A stretch of 21,762 nt of DNA from Terfezia claveryi. Lineage: Eukaryota; Ascomycota; Pezizomycetes; Pezizales; Pezizaceae. The translations under genes were made by a program, and so were the position numbers. The notes under the pieces are model-generated. The model made no database searches. It saw nothing but the letters and a program-made list of their open reading frames with translations, and was not told the origin of the DNA. Positions within the stretch are counted from its first letter, which is position 1, and each line of letters begins with the position of its first letter. Shown here piece by piece: positions 1-10,114 of the stretch. The stretch lies in contig WHUX01000509.1 of NCBI GenBank assembly GCA_015179025.1, positions 1 through 21,762 on the forward strand, written 5' to 3'.

Positions 1-23
1 TGGGAAACCGATCAATTTTTCGG

Positions 24-1937
24 CTATCTACCGGACATACGAGATCTAGTTACATAGACCTTAGAAGAAATATGGGAGGTCAGGGAGGGCCCTGGGGTAG
101 GGGAGGGGGGTGTCTGAGGCCGTTCTGACCCAGCTGGGAGCCCTGTAGCAGGTGTAGCGAGTGTAATAGTAGATAAAATAGAACTAGACGAGGTAATAGA
201 AATAGTTTCCAAATCACTGTCCCATTCATCAAGCTCTTCCCCACTGATACTCTCTTCCCCATCCGATGAACAAATAGTGACAAATGAAACTGCCTTACGT
301 TTTCCAGATTGCTTGCGGAAGGGATGGGGGCTGGGTTGTAGAGGTTTGCCGAGCTGTTTAGAGGACTTCTGCAGCCGTTTCTTCTTTTTTGCTTCCATTG
401 CCTCTCGTTCAATATATAACTCCTTGAGGGTCTTTCCATCCATAACCCGACCATGAGACCTTCCTAGCTCCCTCCGATCAACTTTAGCTTCAAGCTTCTG
501 TGCCTCTTGCCACTGCTGTAGTGTTCTCCGCTCTAGCTCCCGGTCCTTATCTGCAGCAATACCAAACTTCTCAAGTTGCTGAATTAAGTCTGCCAAATCT
601 GCACGATCAAGGTCCGCTTCTTTGGATTTTAGTCGAAGAGTAGCCTGTCTTACTCATCGATGAAGCTCGGCTGTATTACGAGGTGTAGGGGGTTCTGATG
701 GTGGGGCAGGTGCACGGGCTCTTGGCAGAGCTTGTCCATGCGTTAACTTGTCTAAGACATGTCTTGAATTAAATGGAATGAGACCTGCTCCTCGCCATGC
801 ACTGAGGATATTCTTCTTAGTATATGTTGTAGTTCGTGCTATTATAAGCATAGGAAGAAAGTTGCCTTTGGTGACTGCCACATTCCCAAACCGAACAAGA
901 CGATCAACCTGTACCCCATAAGCTTTCTGTAGTGGTGAAAATAATCCGACATCGAGTGGTTGAAGTAGATGAGTAGAGTGTGCTGGTAAACAGTAGGCAA
1001 TGATGTTAACACTAAGGCAGAATTCAACAAACTCAACTGTAATATGAGATCCATGACCATCCACGATTAGCAGTCTCCATTCTCCACCCATCACTATTTC
1101 TTTTGTTACCTCATGAAAATGTTTAATCCATTCCATCCCCAACATATGACTAGTCCAACCTTTTTTCGAGTAAGTAAACTTCCAGCCATCACAATCCACT
1201 TCCGGATTTTTCAAAGATTGATACCAGCCCATATAATGTCCTGCACCTTTATATATAATTAAAGGAGGTAGTACAATGCCTTCTCCAGATATTGCTTCTA
1301 CCACTGTAATCATCTCTCGATTTCCATCTGTTGCTAGTTTACCAGTTATACCTCGACCACGTCTTAAGCAAATAACCTTAGCTCGATCTGAAATCCCTTG
1401 CCTAAATCCCTTCTCATCCATATTGTAGGTTGTAGCATCGGTGATTTGGTAAAGCCGCTTAAGCTGTAAAAGCTTATTGAAGTGATCTCGGATAATTTCA
1501 GGATTGCTAGCCTTGATTCTTTTTTTGTCAAACTGGCTGCTGAGCTTTGAAACAAGAAAGGGGTGACGATCCAGAAAGCGAGTAATCCAATTTTTCCCTA
1601 CTGCAGATTTTTCATTCTACTCGGTACCTTTTAATAAGGCAACACCCTCCTTCACATGTAAAATTCGAGGAGGGAATCCCCACTCCTCTAATTTTAAAAT
1701 CCATCGTATAATTGCCTTCTCTTCTGCTGGTGTACACAACTGTTGTACAACATGCCCCTTTACACGGGATTCTGCACCATTTAACCGCCCATGTAATGTA
1801 GCATAGGGAAGTCCAAAGGCTGCTGCTGTCTTCCGGATTGATGTGTATTTTCTCTGTTCAAATGCCAAAATTGCGCGCCGAATGTGCAGCTCTCGTTGAG
1901 CCTCTGAAACTTGCTTGCATTGCTTTAGCCTTCCCAT
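24..1937 (-). pseudogene. pogo-like transposase (DDE_1 family) with two in-frame stops
   Basis: One reading frame of 637 codons from ATG at 1937 to the stop at 24-26, the usual size for fungal pogo/Fot1 transposases. Domains in order: a Psq-type helix-turn-helix at about residues 15-54; a CENP-B/Tc5-type second DNA-binding domain at about 67-140; and the DDE catalytic core. Catalytic acidic residues visible are D174 (in NMDEKGF), D293 (in IVDGHGSH) and D329 (in LLQPLDVGLF), a DD35D spacing. The tail is Lys/Ser rich with predicted charged, coiled-coil-like stretches. Two stops interrupt it without changing frame: TAG at 1617-1619 (codon 107) and TGA at 654-656 (codon 428). Both are explained by single C-to-T changes, and the first sits in a CpA-to-TpA context typical of RIP. 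No frameshift was seen, so inactivation looks recent. The protein would cut and paste the element in the nucleus. Host genes using such proteins are possible but not supported here. Confidence 0.85.
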
Positions 1938-2037
1938 TGCTCGTTCCCGGCTTGCACTGGTCCCACATTAGCTTATATATTCCACTTGGTCGGTTTTCTA
2001 AACCTCATATAAAGAGTAGATAAATACCGGACAATTT

Positions 2038-2054
2038 TTTCCCAGTGCTCAAAC
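2038..2054. repeat. right terminal inverted repeat of the pogo-like element
   Basis: Ends in CAGTGCTCAAAC and is followed by TA at 2055-2056. Its reverse complement contains TGGGAAA, identical to window positions 1-7, which supports pairing with the left end. Confidence 0.5.
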
Positions 2055-2124
2055 TATGTCTTAGATACCCTAAAATGTGTAGGATCCCTCGGAGTTGATG
2101 CTGCAAGGACTGCTGATTCTAATG

Positions 2125-2389
2125 TTACCGCTGGTATTGAAATCCGTCGCGAACTGATGTTGTTGTAGCCTCGGAATTACCCCGCAATGCTGCGCCACTG
2201 ATCGGCCTGTGGCTGATCGGCATCCCCGTGATGATCGGCATCCCCGTGAAGTATGGTAGTGGGTTTCTTTTCCTTACATGTAGAAGCATTATGTCTTGAG
2301 AACTTACAGAAATTATAATGCTGTCTGGAGGTCTTGGTGTCTTGAATGAAGGAGAGTGTTGAATTTTCATCAATGGCTACCATCAGCTA
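2125..2389 (-). pseudogene. CCHC zinc-knuckle remnant, probably severed 3' end of the Ty3-type element
   Basis: The frame ending at 2177 (minus strand) contains a zinc-knuckle pattern at 2276-2317: Y-x2-C-x4-H-x4-C, that is CX2CX4HX4C with the first Cys replaced by Tyr (TGT to TAT, a G-to-A change). Basic residues follow, as is usual after nucleocapsid knuckles, and then a short GDADHHGDADQ repeat caused by a small tandem duplication at 2216-2250. It lies directly beyond the fold-back element (2390-4170), on the same strand as the retroelement tail that ends at 4171, so I infer that both pieces were one reading frame before that insertion. It could instead be a fragment of an unrelated retroelement gag. 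Confidence 0.45.
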
Positions 2390-2994
2390 CCTAAGGATGA
2401 CCGACTACAGTAGGTTGACCGGGGTCAATACGCTAGCTATTTTTGGGAATCCTGTGATGCTAGGTGAGCAGAGTGGTAAGCAATCATTCTGGCTAAATTG
2501 AGATCTATGGAAACAACTTCGCTCTACAACATGGTAGCCTTTATGCCCTACCAAAATCAGCCTATATACCAATACCTCCAGTCTACGATACGACCTCCTG
2601 GTCAACTACTCACCCCCCTTGACTCTACCATATAGGCTGAATATTGGGCAGGTGAGCCTATGAGCACTAGAAGGCCTTTACCAAGCATCTATATTCGTAC
2701 TAAAACAGCTTTTATAGCAGCAGCCTACAATATAGTGAAACAGTATGCTATCAAACAATTCATTCACCGCTACAAAATAAGTTTATTTGAGAATTCGCTA
2801 ATTTTACTTGATTTATTTTGCCCTACACCTCCTGCTCTCAAATCTGCTACAAAATACTCATTCACAGTATTCTCAACCACCATGCAGAGGCTTCCAATAG
2901 TACCAATATTTCCCTGCATTAAAGACTAATACCCCCAACAACCCTCCAAGAAGACCATCCCACCTACTCCTACTCGACCCCACCATATAGGCTG
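2390..2994. repeat. left arm of a large imperfect inverted repeat (fold-back element)
   Basis: This arm is the reverse complement, with scattered differences that are mostly transitions, of about 3559-4170. The outer part (2390-2625) begins CTACCTAAGGATGAC and the inner part (2626-2994) begins ACCATATAGGCTGAATAT. The match is good enough that a 60-odd-residue translation is shared by both arms (minus strand here, plus strand in the right arm). I see no transposase-like or other known domain in it, so it is more likely a non-autonomous element than a gene. Confidence 0.8.
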
Positions 2995-3345
2995 AATATC
3001 GGGCAGGTGACCTTATGAGCACTAGAAGGCCTTTTCTAAGCATCTATATTTATAATAAAACAGCTTTTATAGTAGCAGCCTACAATATAGTGAAATGATA
3101 TATTAAACAAGTCACTCACCGCTGTTTATTTGAGAATGCACTAATTATGCTATCCTAAACCACCTGCTCTCAATCTGCTGCAAAATACTCATCTCGCCAC
3201 TACGGAGGGGCTTCTAATAGTACAAATATGCCTCTGTATTAAAGACCACCGCCTCCAATAACTCTCCTAATAAGACCCCCCCACCCCCCCATCCCTCTCC
3301 ATTATACCCCCCTCCCTCCATTAACCCCATGGGCCGAATAGCCCC
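2985..3345 (+). repeat. third, direct copy of the inner arm unit
   Basis: Repeats the inner part of the left arm (2626-2994) in the same orientation: it starts CCATATAGGCTGAATATCGGG and includes AGCACTAGAAGGCCTTT and the AACAGCTTTTATAG block. It is more diverged, with small deletions near 3110-3190, and ends near CCATGGGCCGAATAG, which resembles the unit boundary. So the fold-back element holds three copies of one unit: two direct and one inverted. Confidence 0.7.
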
Positions 3346-3558
3346 CTTACACTAACTATGTGCTTAAGCCCAAGCATACCCAATACCAGTAGGAGATATA
3401 TATAGTGCTAGGTGCTAGAGTAGACTCGCCAAACTAGATACAACCTAGGTTAGATGCATTAGATTAGACACTGGTTATATCTACTAGGTGCAGCCAGTTA
3501 GACGCTAAGTCAGGTGATAAGGCGTGGTGGAAGTTTAGTTGAGTTATAGGCCTATTCG
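3346..3558. other. central spacer of the fold-back element
   Basis: About 210 bp between the direct and inverted copies, with several TAG-rich short motifs (TAGATGC, TTAGAC, CTAGGTG) but no open frame or known motif. Confidence 0.5.
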
Positions 3559-4170
3559 TCTAATATTTTGCCTATATGGTGGAGTCGAGTGGGGTAGGGG
3601 GGGGGGCCTTCTTAAAGGGCCGTTGAGGGTAGTGGTCTTTAATACAGGGACATATTGGTACTATTGGAAGTCTCTTTGTGGTGGTTGAGAATACTGTGAA
3701 TGAGTATTTTGCAGCAGATTTGAGAGCAGGAGGTTTAGGGCAACATAAATCAAGTAAAATTAGTGAATTCTGAAATAAACTTATTTTGTAGTAGTGAATG
3801 AATTGTTTGATAGCATACCATTTCACTATTTGTAGGCTGCTGCTATAAAAGCTGTTTTAGTACGAATATAGATGCTTGGTAAAGGCCTTCTAGTACTCAT
3901 AGGCCACCTGCCCAATATTCAGCCTATATGGTGGGTCAAGGGGGGTGGGTGTTGACCGGGAGGTCATATCGTAGACTGGAGGTATTGGTATATAGGCTGA
4001 TTTTGGCAGGGCATGAGGGCTACCATGTTGTAGAGCGAAGTTGTTTCCATAGATCTCAATTTAGCCAGAATGGCTGCTTACTACTCTGCTCGCCTAGTAT
4101 CATAGGATTCCCAAAAATAGCTAGCGTGTAGACCCCGGTCAACCTACCATAGTCAGTCATCCTTAGGTAG
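3559..4170. repeat. right arm of the large inverted repeat (fold-back element)
   Basis: Reverse complement of 2390-2994, starting with GCCTATATGGTGGAGTCGAG and ending with GTCATCCTTAGGTAGC. Arm length is about 600 bp with an inter-arm distance of about 560 bp, so transcripts across 2390-4170 could fold into a long hairpin. Flanks outside both arms carry CCATTG-like sequence, but I could not settle on a clean target-site duplication. Confidence 0.8.
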
Positions 4171-5258
4171 CCAATGGTACTTGCTTTTTAGAATAAGTAG
4201 TAATGGCAGTGCTATTGATTGGAATCGTATTGCTGCTGCTAGCAGTTGCAGCTGGTTGTTAAAGTGCATTCCATGATTGTTGAGGGCAACAGGAGTATTC
4301 TAGATCTCCTATTCCATTTGTTGGATGCTCATTTGTTTGGTAGGGTTACTGAACTGAATGCTAGGTTGGAGAGTATGGTATGTTAGTTAGTTGGTAATCC
4401 ATCTTTTTGCCTATTCTCGAATTTCTTGGATAGCCTCTTTGTGGCTGAGAGCATATAGAGGTGAGTAAGCTGGCGTTTGTTGTACTAGTGCTAGTTCCTT
4501 TTAAGACTCATTTGCAGATAGGAGATGTATAATACGAGTTGTAAGGAATTCCTTCTCCTTCTTAAGAACTAAGGCTAACAAGTTACAGTTCAAACTGCCA
4601 TGTCTATGGCTATTGCAAATTGCGCATGTTTCCACTGTGAACATCTGGTTGTTCGTAGCATAGGAAATGCCATGAGCTAGACAGTAAAAGTCTTGATAAA
4701 AGGACCTGTATATCTTTTTATGTTTTTGCCAATTGCTATGAGCCTAGTTAGTAGTAATTTCCTTTACTTTTTTGGGAGCGAGGGATTTTTGTTGAACGTT
4801 TTCAGAAGATGGAGGCCTATATCTTAGTCCAAGAACTGTTAAAGGTTTGTTCTTGTTTATATTGGGTACACAATCATACCTGCTAAAAACTTCTTCTGGT
4901 ATAGTAGATAGAGTCTCATTATGTGAGGACTCTTCTTCCTTCATCATGTTGGATTCGCTTCCTTCGTCTAGAATGCCCTTGAAGTATAGACAGAAGATAT
5001 AGTATCCAAGTTTTTCGGCTCTTCCATGATATTTGTTGAAGTTGTACTTAACATACTTGAACTTGATAGCTCCACGAGAAACTATATTATTCTGAGTGGA
5101 GGTAAGTTCTAGTAAGTGGAAAGTTTTTAAAGTATTAGTAGAGATGTTGTGGTTGTAGGTATAGTTAGGAGGATCAATGCTATTGGAGATATAATCATCC
5201 TCAGTAGTGGGAGTGTCTAAGTATTTATGCTTTCTTGATAGAGCATCTGCTATAAATT
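4171..5258 (-). pseudogene. Ty3-type element: region after RNase H, with CCHC knuckle and Gln-rich tail
   Basis: The frame starts with the IADALSR hallmark that ends retroviral-type RNase H (near 5250), one frame off the RNase H segment upstream, so there is a frameshift near 5255. It then stays open to TAG at 4744-4746 and continues in the same frame with a complete zinc knuckle, CX2CX4HX4C (CAICNSHRHGSLNC), at 4585-4626. After that comes a Gln-rich, helix-prone stretch (about 4500-4171) interrupted by several TAA/TAG codons. Gln codons CAA/CAG would give exactly these stops by C-to-T change. I see no integrase HHCC zinc finger or DDE signature in this stretch, although that is where Ty3-type integrase normally lies. 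The frame stops being readable at the fold-back element and probably resumes at 2383. Confidence 0.6.
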
Positions 5259-5609
5259 TTTCTTTCCTATGGTATGCTCTATGTCTATATCAAATTCCAT
5301 TAGGTAATCTTGCCATCGCCTCAATTTTTGACATGCAGGTATTTGAGTATGGAAGGTTACTAATAGTTTGTAGTTTGTAAAGATAGTAAACTTATGACCT
5401 CTTAATTGTACTTCAAAAAATTTCAATGAGTCAATAATTGCTAATAATTCCTTTTGAAAGGTAGGATAATTGAGTTGTGCTGGATTAAATTTTCTAGAGT
5501 GGAAGCATAATGGTCTGATGTGCGTCAATAGTCCTTGACCTATTCACAATACTAGTCCTATATCACTAGCATCATAGACTAAATATTTGGGTTCAGTAGA
5601 CTCATTATT
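5253..5609 (-). pseudogene. Ty3-type element: RNase H domain, broken
   Basis: Continues the reverse transcriptase frame after TGA at 5610-5612. Visible RNase H features are the YLVYDASDIG motif (first catalytic Asp retained), then an in-frame TGA where the family has Trp, then LCFHSRKFNPAQLNYPTFQK and KELLAIIDSLKFFE (catalytic Glu retained). The TDHKPL-type motif reads TNYKLL, so the next catalytic Asp is Asn, a G-to-A change. The tract RRWQDYLMEFDIDIEHTIGK matches the usual end of the domain. The domain would degrade the RNA strand of the RNA:DNA hybrid during reverse transcription. Stops plus the lost Asp make it inactive. Confidence 0.8.
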
Positions 5610-6450
5610 TCAGGGTTTTAAAACATGTGGGGAATTCACAAGTTCCTTAAGTTTTTCAAATGCTGTATTATGTGTATCTGTCCATTCCCATTTCTTTGTT
5701 TCTCCTTGCAGTTTTGACAAGATGCTTGCATACGATGCCAAGTCAGAAATAAATCTGCTGAGATAATTAACAATTCTAAAGAATTCTCTAAGATCCTTTT
5801 TTCTTGTAGGAGTTGGAAATGTTAATATAGTAGTCCTCTTCTTCAGGTCTACATATAATCTAGCTGATATCAAAATATGTCCTAAGATTTCCAATCTTGG
5901 AGTAAAGAACTGGTATTTGCTTTGTTTGAGATAGAATTTCTTATCCTGTAGACGTTGAAGTACTTTCTTCTATAATTCTACATGTTCTTCATATGTTTTG
6001 GAGAAAATAATAATATCATCAATATAGATGATTAAATTTTTATAGACCATGTCCTTAAAAGTTTTATGTATAATGCAAACCATGGTAGCAGGTGCATTAC
6101 AATCCCCTTGTTGCATAACTCTACTCCTGAAATATCCCATATGAGATAAAAAGGTAGAGTGTTGTTCAGATTCTTTATTATTCCCAATATTGAAAATTCC
6201 GTCAGCTAAGTGGAGCTTATTCCAAATGGAATTCTGTGCTACTAGTTTAATTGCTTTATTAATATCTGGCAATAGGGTGTGGTCCAGCTTGACATCTAAA
6301 TTGCAGTCTCAACAGTCATTGACGTGTCTAGCTTCTTCCGGTTTATTTCGTTTAGGGATAGTGAACATAACTAAAGCATATGTATCATTCTCTACTCTAT
6401 ATATGCGACCTGATGCTTCTTCTTCGACTAATTTGTTATAGATTTGTTGT
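5610..6450 (-). pseudogene. Ty3-type element: reverse transcriptase, broken
   Basis: Reads in one frame from about 6350 down with stops at 5970-5972 (TAG), 5610-5612 (TGA) and one upstream near 6310. Motifs in order: FTIPKRNKPEEARHVND (upstream, shifted frame, near 6330-6360), LPDINKAIKLVAQ, LHLADGIFNI (the usual catalytic D of the palm motif retained), FLSHMGYFRSRVMQQGDCNA and the catalytic YIDD box at 6015-6026. Then come the thumb/connection signatures KFYLKQSKYQFF, LEILGHIL, and FRIVNYLSRFISDLA. This is a Ty3/gypsy (Metaviridae-type) polymerase; it would copy the element RNA in cytoplasmic particles. All stops seen are single transitions from sense codons. Confidence 0.88.
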
Positions 6451-7019
6451 CTAAATCAATGTCCTGAGGGTCACTATTTTAGTATTCAAGTAGCTCCTAC
6501 TTTTAGTTTGATAGAGTGATTAATCTTTCTTAGTGGAAGTAATTCCTATAGAATTGTTTGGGAAATAATAAGGGAAACTCCATTACAGGGTTGAATTGTT
6601 TCTGTACCATAGAAACAGCTATTCAAGTTCTCTTTCTGGATTGGTATCTTCTGCGTTACTAATATTTTCCTATTATCCAGTCACTATAATCTATAACTAT
6701 TCACAGCTGACCTGTGTATACACTGATCTTATACCATTCGCATAGTTCTAGATCTCTTCATATACTTAGCTGGAATCATAGAATGTTTCTAGTTGATAGT
6801 GACCAGTTCTTGATAGGCAGAAATTATTACTCACACTTTACTGAGAGTAGGTTCTCTTAGTATCACATCCAGCTAGTTAAATAAGCTATATAAACATTTA
6901 TTCTTCTACATAACCTATCTAATCAAGTTTAATAGTACAAGCTTTGTCTATTATCTCTTTTGAGCTTTAATTGCAGTACTTAATGATTTCTTATCAATAC
7001 TTCTAGTTGTATTTTATAT

Positions 7020-7140
7020 AGGTATACAAATTGAGAATCAATTAAGTCTCTCCTTTTATTTGGAGATCAATTAAAGCTAGTGTGGAGTGTTCGTTAGCTT
7101 TAATGAATACCTTGCTAAAATCTGGTACCTGTCTTGACAA
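7020..7140 (-). pseudogene. Ty3-type element: aspartic protease trace
   Basis: A short stretch on the minus strand reads STLALIDLQIKG and, after a frameshift, DLIDSQFVY. Hydrophobic-hydrophobic-Asp followed by a Gly-Asp-Leu-Ile stretch fits the active-site region of the Gag-Pol protease of this retroelement group, and the position between the Gag knuckle and reverse transcriptase is correct. The canonical D-S/T-G triad is not intact. Between here and about 6450 the DNA is AT-rich with stops in all frames. Confidence 0.4.
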
Positions 7141-7245
7141 GGGTTGTTTCTTGATTTAATCCTTATTGTTTTTATCCTTGGTAGCTATCGGTATAGCTAA
7201 ATCCTACATGGCTGTATGCATAGGTACTTTATTTTATCATTTCCT

Positions 7246-8405
7246 ACAGTCCTTATAAGAGTGTCCAGGGTTCCAACACTATAGACATTTCTTGTCTCTA
7301 ATTAATTGCATCTTCATCTTCTGATCCAATTTTTTTGTAATGTGTCTCAATCTGAGTCTTTCCATTCTTCTATATTGGGTTTGGTGTTGGATTGCTGCTA
7401 GGATTAAATCCTGTTTTTGTCATTGATTCTGGTCCTGCGTGGACCGTGACTCCAATTTTCATTCTGAGGGTTTGTTTCGGGATGTATTTGGTATGGTGTA
7501 GGGCAATATCTTTTTTGAAGCTTCACATGACTGTACTTGATGCACGAGCTGAGCATATGACCATTCTTCTTTGATTAAAGGAATTAATGTAGCTGACATA
7601 TATGGTGCAGGTGATCAAGAAACTTTCTTCTTTTTACTTCCTGCGATATTGATTGTTTGCCATCCTTGTCAATCAATTTGATTTGATTTCAGTAAGCCAG
7701 TTGGCAAACTGTTTAATTCCTATGTATGTCCATCCTTGTATGGTGTGGCTGTCTCCCATCATTTCCACAAAATGTCCTTACTAGTAGAGGGTATCAGAAA
7801 ATCCTTAGCGCTAGTATGAATCTAAAGAATGTCACATTCTTTCTTTTTCTCTTAGAATTGATTATAAGTAGTAGCGCACTTCCTTCCATTCTGAACCCAA
7901 CAATTTCCAAAGCTGAAGTACCTTCCAAATCTATTCCTTTGATAATAAACCAACATTACATTGCTATGGCCAAGAGTCAAAATATTGTGAGTCTTGCCAT
8001 TTTTTGTCTTCTCCTCTTATTTTTTCTGTAGATCAATCTTATTCCTTTTAAAGCATTTGTTGCTTTATGGTTACTAATTGTAACTATTCCTATTGTAGAT
8101 TCCCATTGCTGTGTTAAACTGATTTTCCTCATTTGGGTTTTCTTTTAAGAGTTTGACTTGCAACTGATGATGCTTATCAGAGTCCAAGCTATTATCTCCA
8201 CTATCATCGGGGTCTGTCCTCCTCCTTGCATTTTCTGCTTCTGTTGGTCTAGTCCTGTGTCTAGATCATCATATCTTCTGGTAATTCTATATCTTTGGTA
8301 GTTGTCTTTGTTGTCTGGTTCTTTGGCTGACCTAGTCCTCCTTTCTAGTGTCTCAGGTGCTCGACCTTTGCCTTTCGATTGATCTTTTGGTGTTCTCAGG
8401 AACAC
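7246..8405 (-). pseudogene. Ty3-type element: Gag core and nucleocapsid knuckle, badly broken
   Basis: The clearest part is a zinc knuckle at 7246-7287, CL*CWNPGHSYKDC: exactly CX2CX4HX4C, with a TAG (7279-7281) between the first two Cys. Upstream, the stretch 8145-8405 is a charged linker rich in Arg, Lys and Asp/Gln (SKGKGRAPETLERRTR, KEPDNKDNYQRYRITRRYDD). Between them, pieces in several frames resemble a retrotransposon capsid region, for example LIPSTSKDILWK near 7770-7800 and KQFANWLTEI near 7700. Gag would form the cytoplasmic particle and package the RNA. At least three frameshifts and many stops separate the pieces, so the frame was not assembled. Plus-strand open stretches at 7392-7574 and 7726-8031 are shadows of this gene. 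Confidence 0.6.
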
Positions 8406-8972
8406 TCCTGGAAGTTCTTTGCTAGATTGAAAAAATCCTCCGAGTATGTGCTGATTCTTCTAGATGAGTACTCTCATATGAATGCATTATTTCTTCCCAG
8501 TTGTTTATTACCCAATTCGGTTTCCTTAAAGTGGAACAACAGGTTTCTTTAATTCTTGCTTAAAAATGCATTCATTTCTAAGTCTTTTCTTTAATGGTAA
8601 GGTGTTAGCCATAAATAGTGTTTTACTACGCTTCCATTAAGAGTCGAGTATCATCAGGATGATACTGTTGGCATGTCCATTGAGCGAGTATTTCAAAATC
8701 TCCTCAATTGTTGGAAATGTCTTTCCAAAATTCTTCTGGTGAGAGTAAGCATACTAAAATATAGTTTGGTTCGCTCTCCTGTTTCCTATTCTATATCTAT
8801 GGCAGATTTATTTCCCTTCTGTGTTAGGAACTAAAATCTGGTTTTCTGGAGTTTCTTCTACTAATTTCTTAATATCTTCGGTAACATAGTTAACGTCTCG
8901 ACCTCTTAGTCTTCTTACTAAGTTCAGATGCCATTATGTCTGATTTCTTGTCTGTCCAACAAATGCAGCTGG

Positions 8973-9300
8973 TTATGCATATGATCTTGAGTTACTTTTC
9001 TTCTTTGCACCTTTCCTTGCTAATGGTATAGTGCTGATGATCCTTATGATCTCTGTCGACTGACAGTTCTTTAGCTGGTGGCTCACACAGCTGGTGAGGC
9101 TGGATGTTAGGATCCTAATATTTCTTATGTCTAGTTTTTCTTTATCTACTGGTCTAGAATCTAGTTCTAGTTCTTCCAGCAAGATGTTACTTTTTCTAAT
9201 TAGTGTATAGAGGTAGACTTGAGGCATAGAGGTATTGGTAGAGATGTCTGGGCCTAAGGAAGGTTCTGATGGAGGTATTCTTTTCTAGAGGAAATGGCTG
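8973..9300 (-). pseudogene. possible N-terminal part of the Ty3-type Gag
   Basis: An 84-codon frame from ATG at 9227 to 8973, open upstream to a TAG at 9285-9287, on the same strand and just upstream of the Gag core. It includes LLEELELDSRPVDKEKLDI followed by Ser/Thr-rich sequence and a basic end (ARKGAKKKSNSRS). There is no domain I recognise; the assignment rests on position and orientation between the probable promoter region and the Gag core. Confidence 0.35.
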
Positions 9301-9700
9301 CATTAGAGGCAGTGAGATTTGAGCTTAGGATTGTGACACTTAGTTGTTTAGACCAATTATTCGTAGGACCTGGGGGCCAGTTTTTCAATAGTATACTGGA
9401 TTTATTTATATAGATGTAATAGCAGTTGCCAGGAGTGCAAGATGAGTTGTCAATCTTATTAGGAAAAGTATTGTGAACGAGAGTGGGATTGTTTAATGTA
9501 GGATACCACTGCCCATTAGAGCTCTACTTAGCTTGCTTCTAATTTTTTGTTGATATACCGCAGTTGAGAGTCTGATGTCTCATTTGTAGATTTTTTGTTG
9601 GCTAGCTAGTTGAATAATGATATCGATTTTATATGTGCACTTGTGTATCGAATTGTATACACTTGTATGAGTGTAATAAAGGTATCGAAGGTTGATCAGG
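9301..9700. other. retroelement leader, no gene seen
   Basis: AT-rich sequence without convincing open frames on either strand. It lies between the probable LTR and the first Gag-like frame of the minus-strand Ty3-type element. I could not identify a tRNA primer-binding site. Confidence 0.3.
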
Positions 9701-10028
9701 CCTTGGATTTAAGAGTAAAAATTATGTAAGTGAGTTAAAAAAATGTAATGAATGGTACTAGACAGTATTTATTTAGTACCATTTATACAATTTTTATCCG
9801 TAGGCACAGACATTTATGTATTTTGGTTCTGCTGCGGTAAGACCTCAGAAGGGTAGAGAGATTACTATGTGGATATTCTTGGAGGAAACAGTAATTAACT
9901 GGTATAATCTATCTTATATAATTTGTACTATCTAAACTATATGATCTTGATCTGATTGGAATATAGGCTTGCTTGCTCTGTGTGCTTCTTGTTTGCTTAT
10001 TGTGGATTCCAGAGGGAATCCAGTAGCC

Positions 10029-10036
10029 TATTTATA
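10029..10036 (-). promoter_or_regulatory. TATA box (TATAAATA) of the retroelement promoter
   Basis: TATAAATA on the minus strand in the context GGAGTATAAATAGGC, about 80-230 bp downstream of a tandem repeat and upstream of the retroelement frames. This layout fits a U3 promoter reading towards lower coordinates. Confidence 0.4.
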
Positions 10037-10114
10037 CTCCACTGAGATCTGATGACTAAGGAAATAAATACAATAAAGGGTGGTATACCAGAAGGTGGTA
10101 TGCTATACAAAAGG

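Larger units (their letters stand above)
1..2054 (-). mobile_element. pogo/Fot1-like DNA transposon, left tip outside the window
   Basis: A Tc1-mariner superfamily (pogo-type) element carrying the transposase pseudogene at 24-1937. The right terminus is the inverted repeat ending at 2054 and followed by TA (2055-2056), the usual target dinucleotide of this superfamily. Read inward it starts GTTTGAGCACTGGGAAA. The first seven bases of the window, TGGGAAA, match positions 11-17 of that repeat, and similarity continues loosely inside both ends. This suggests that about 10 bp of the left tip plus its TA lie just before the window. Expected total length is about 2.06 kb, which is ordinary for the family. 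The TIR match is short, so the left end is an inference. Confidence 0.7.

Noticed and set aside
7392..8031. Plus-strand frames in the Gag region
   Set aside because: They are antisense to recognisable retroelement coding sequence and show no domain of their own.
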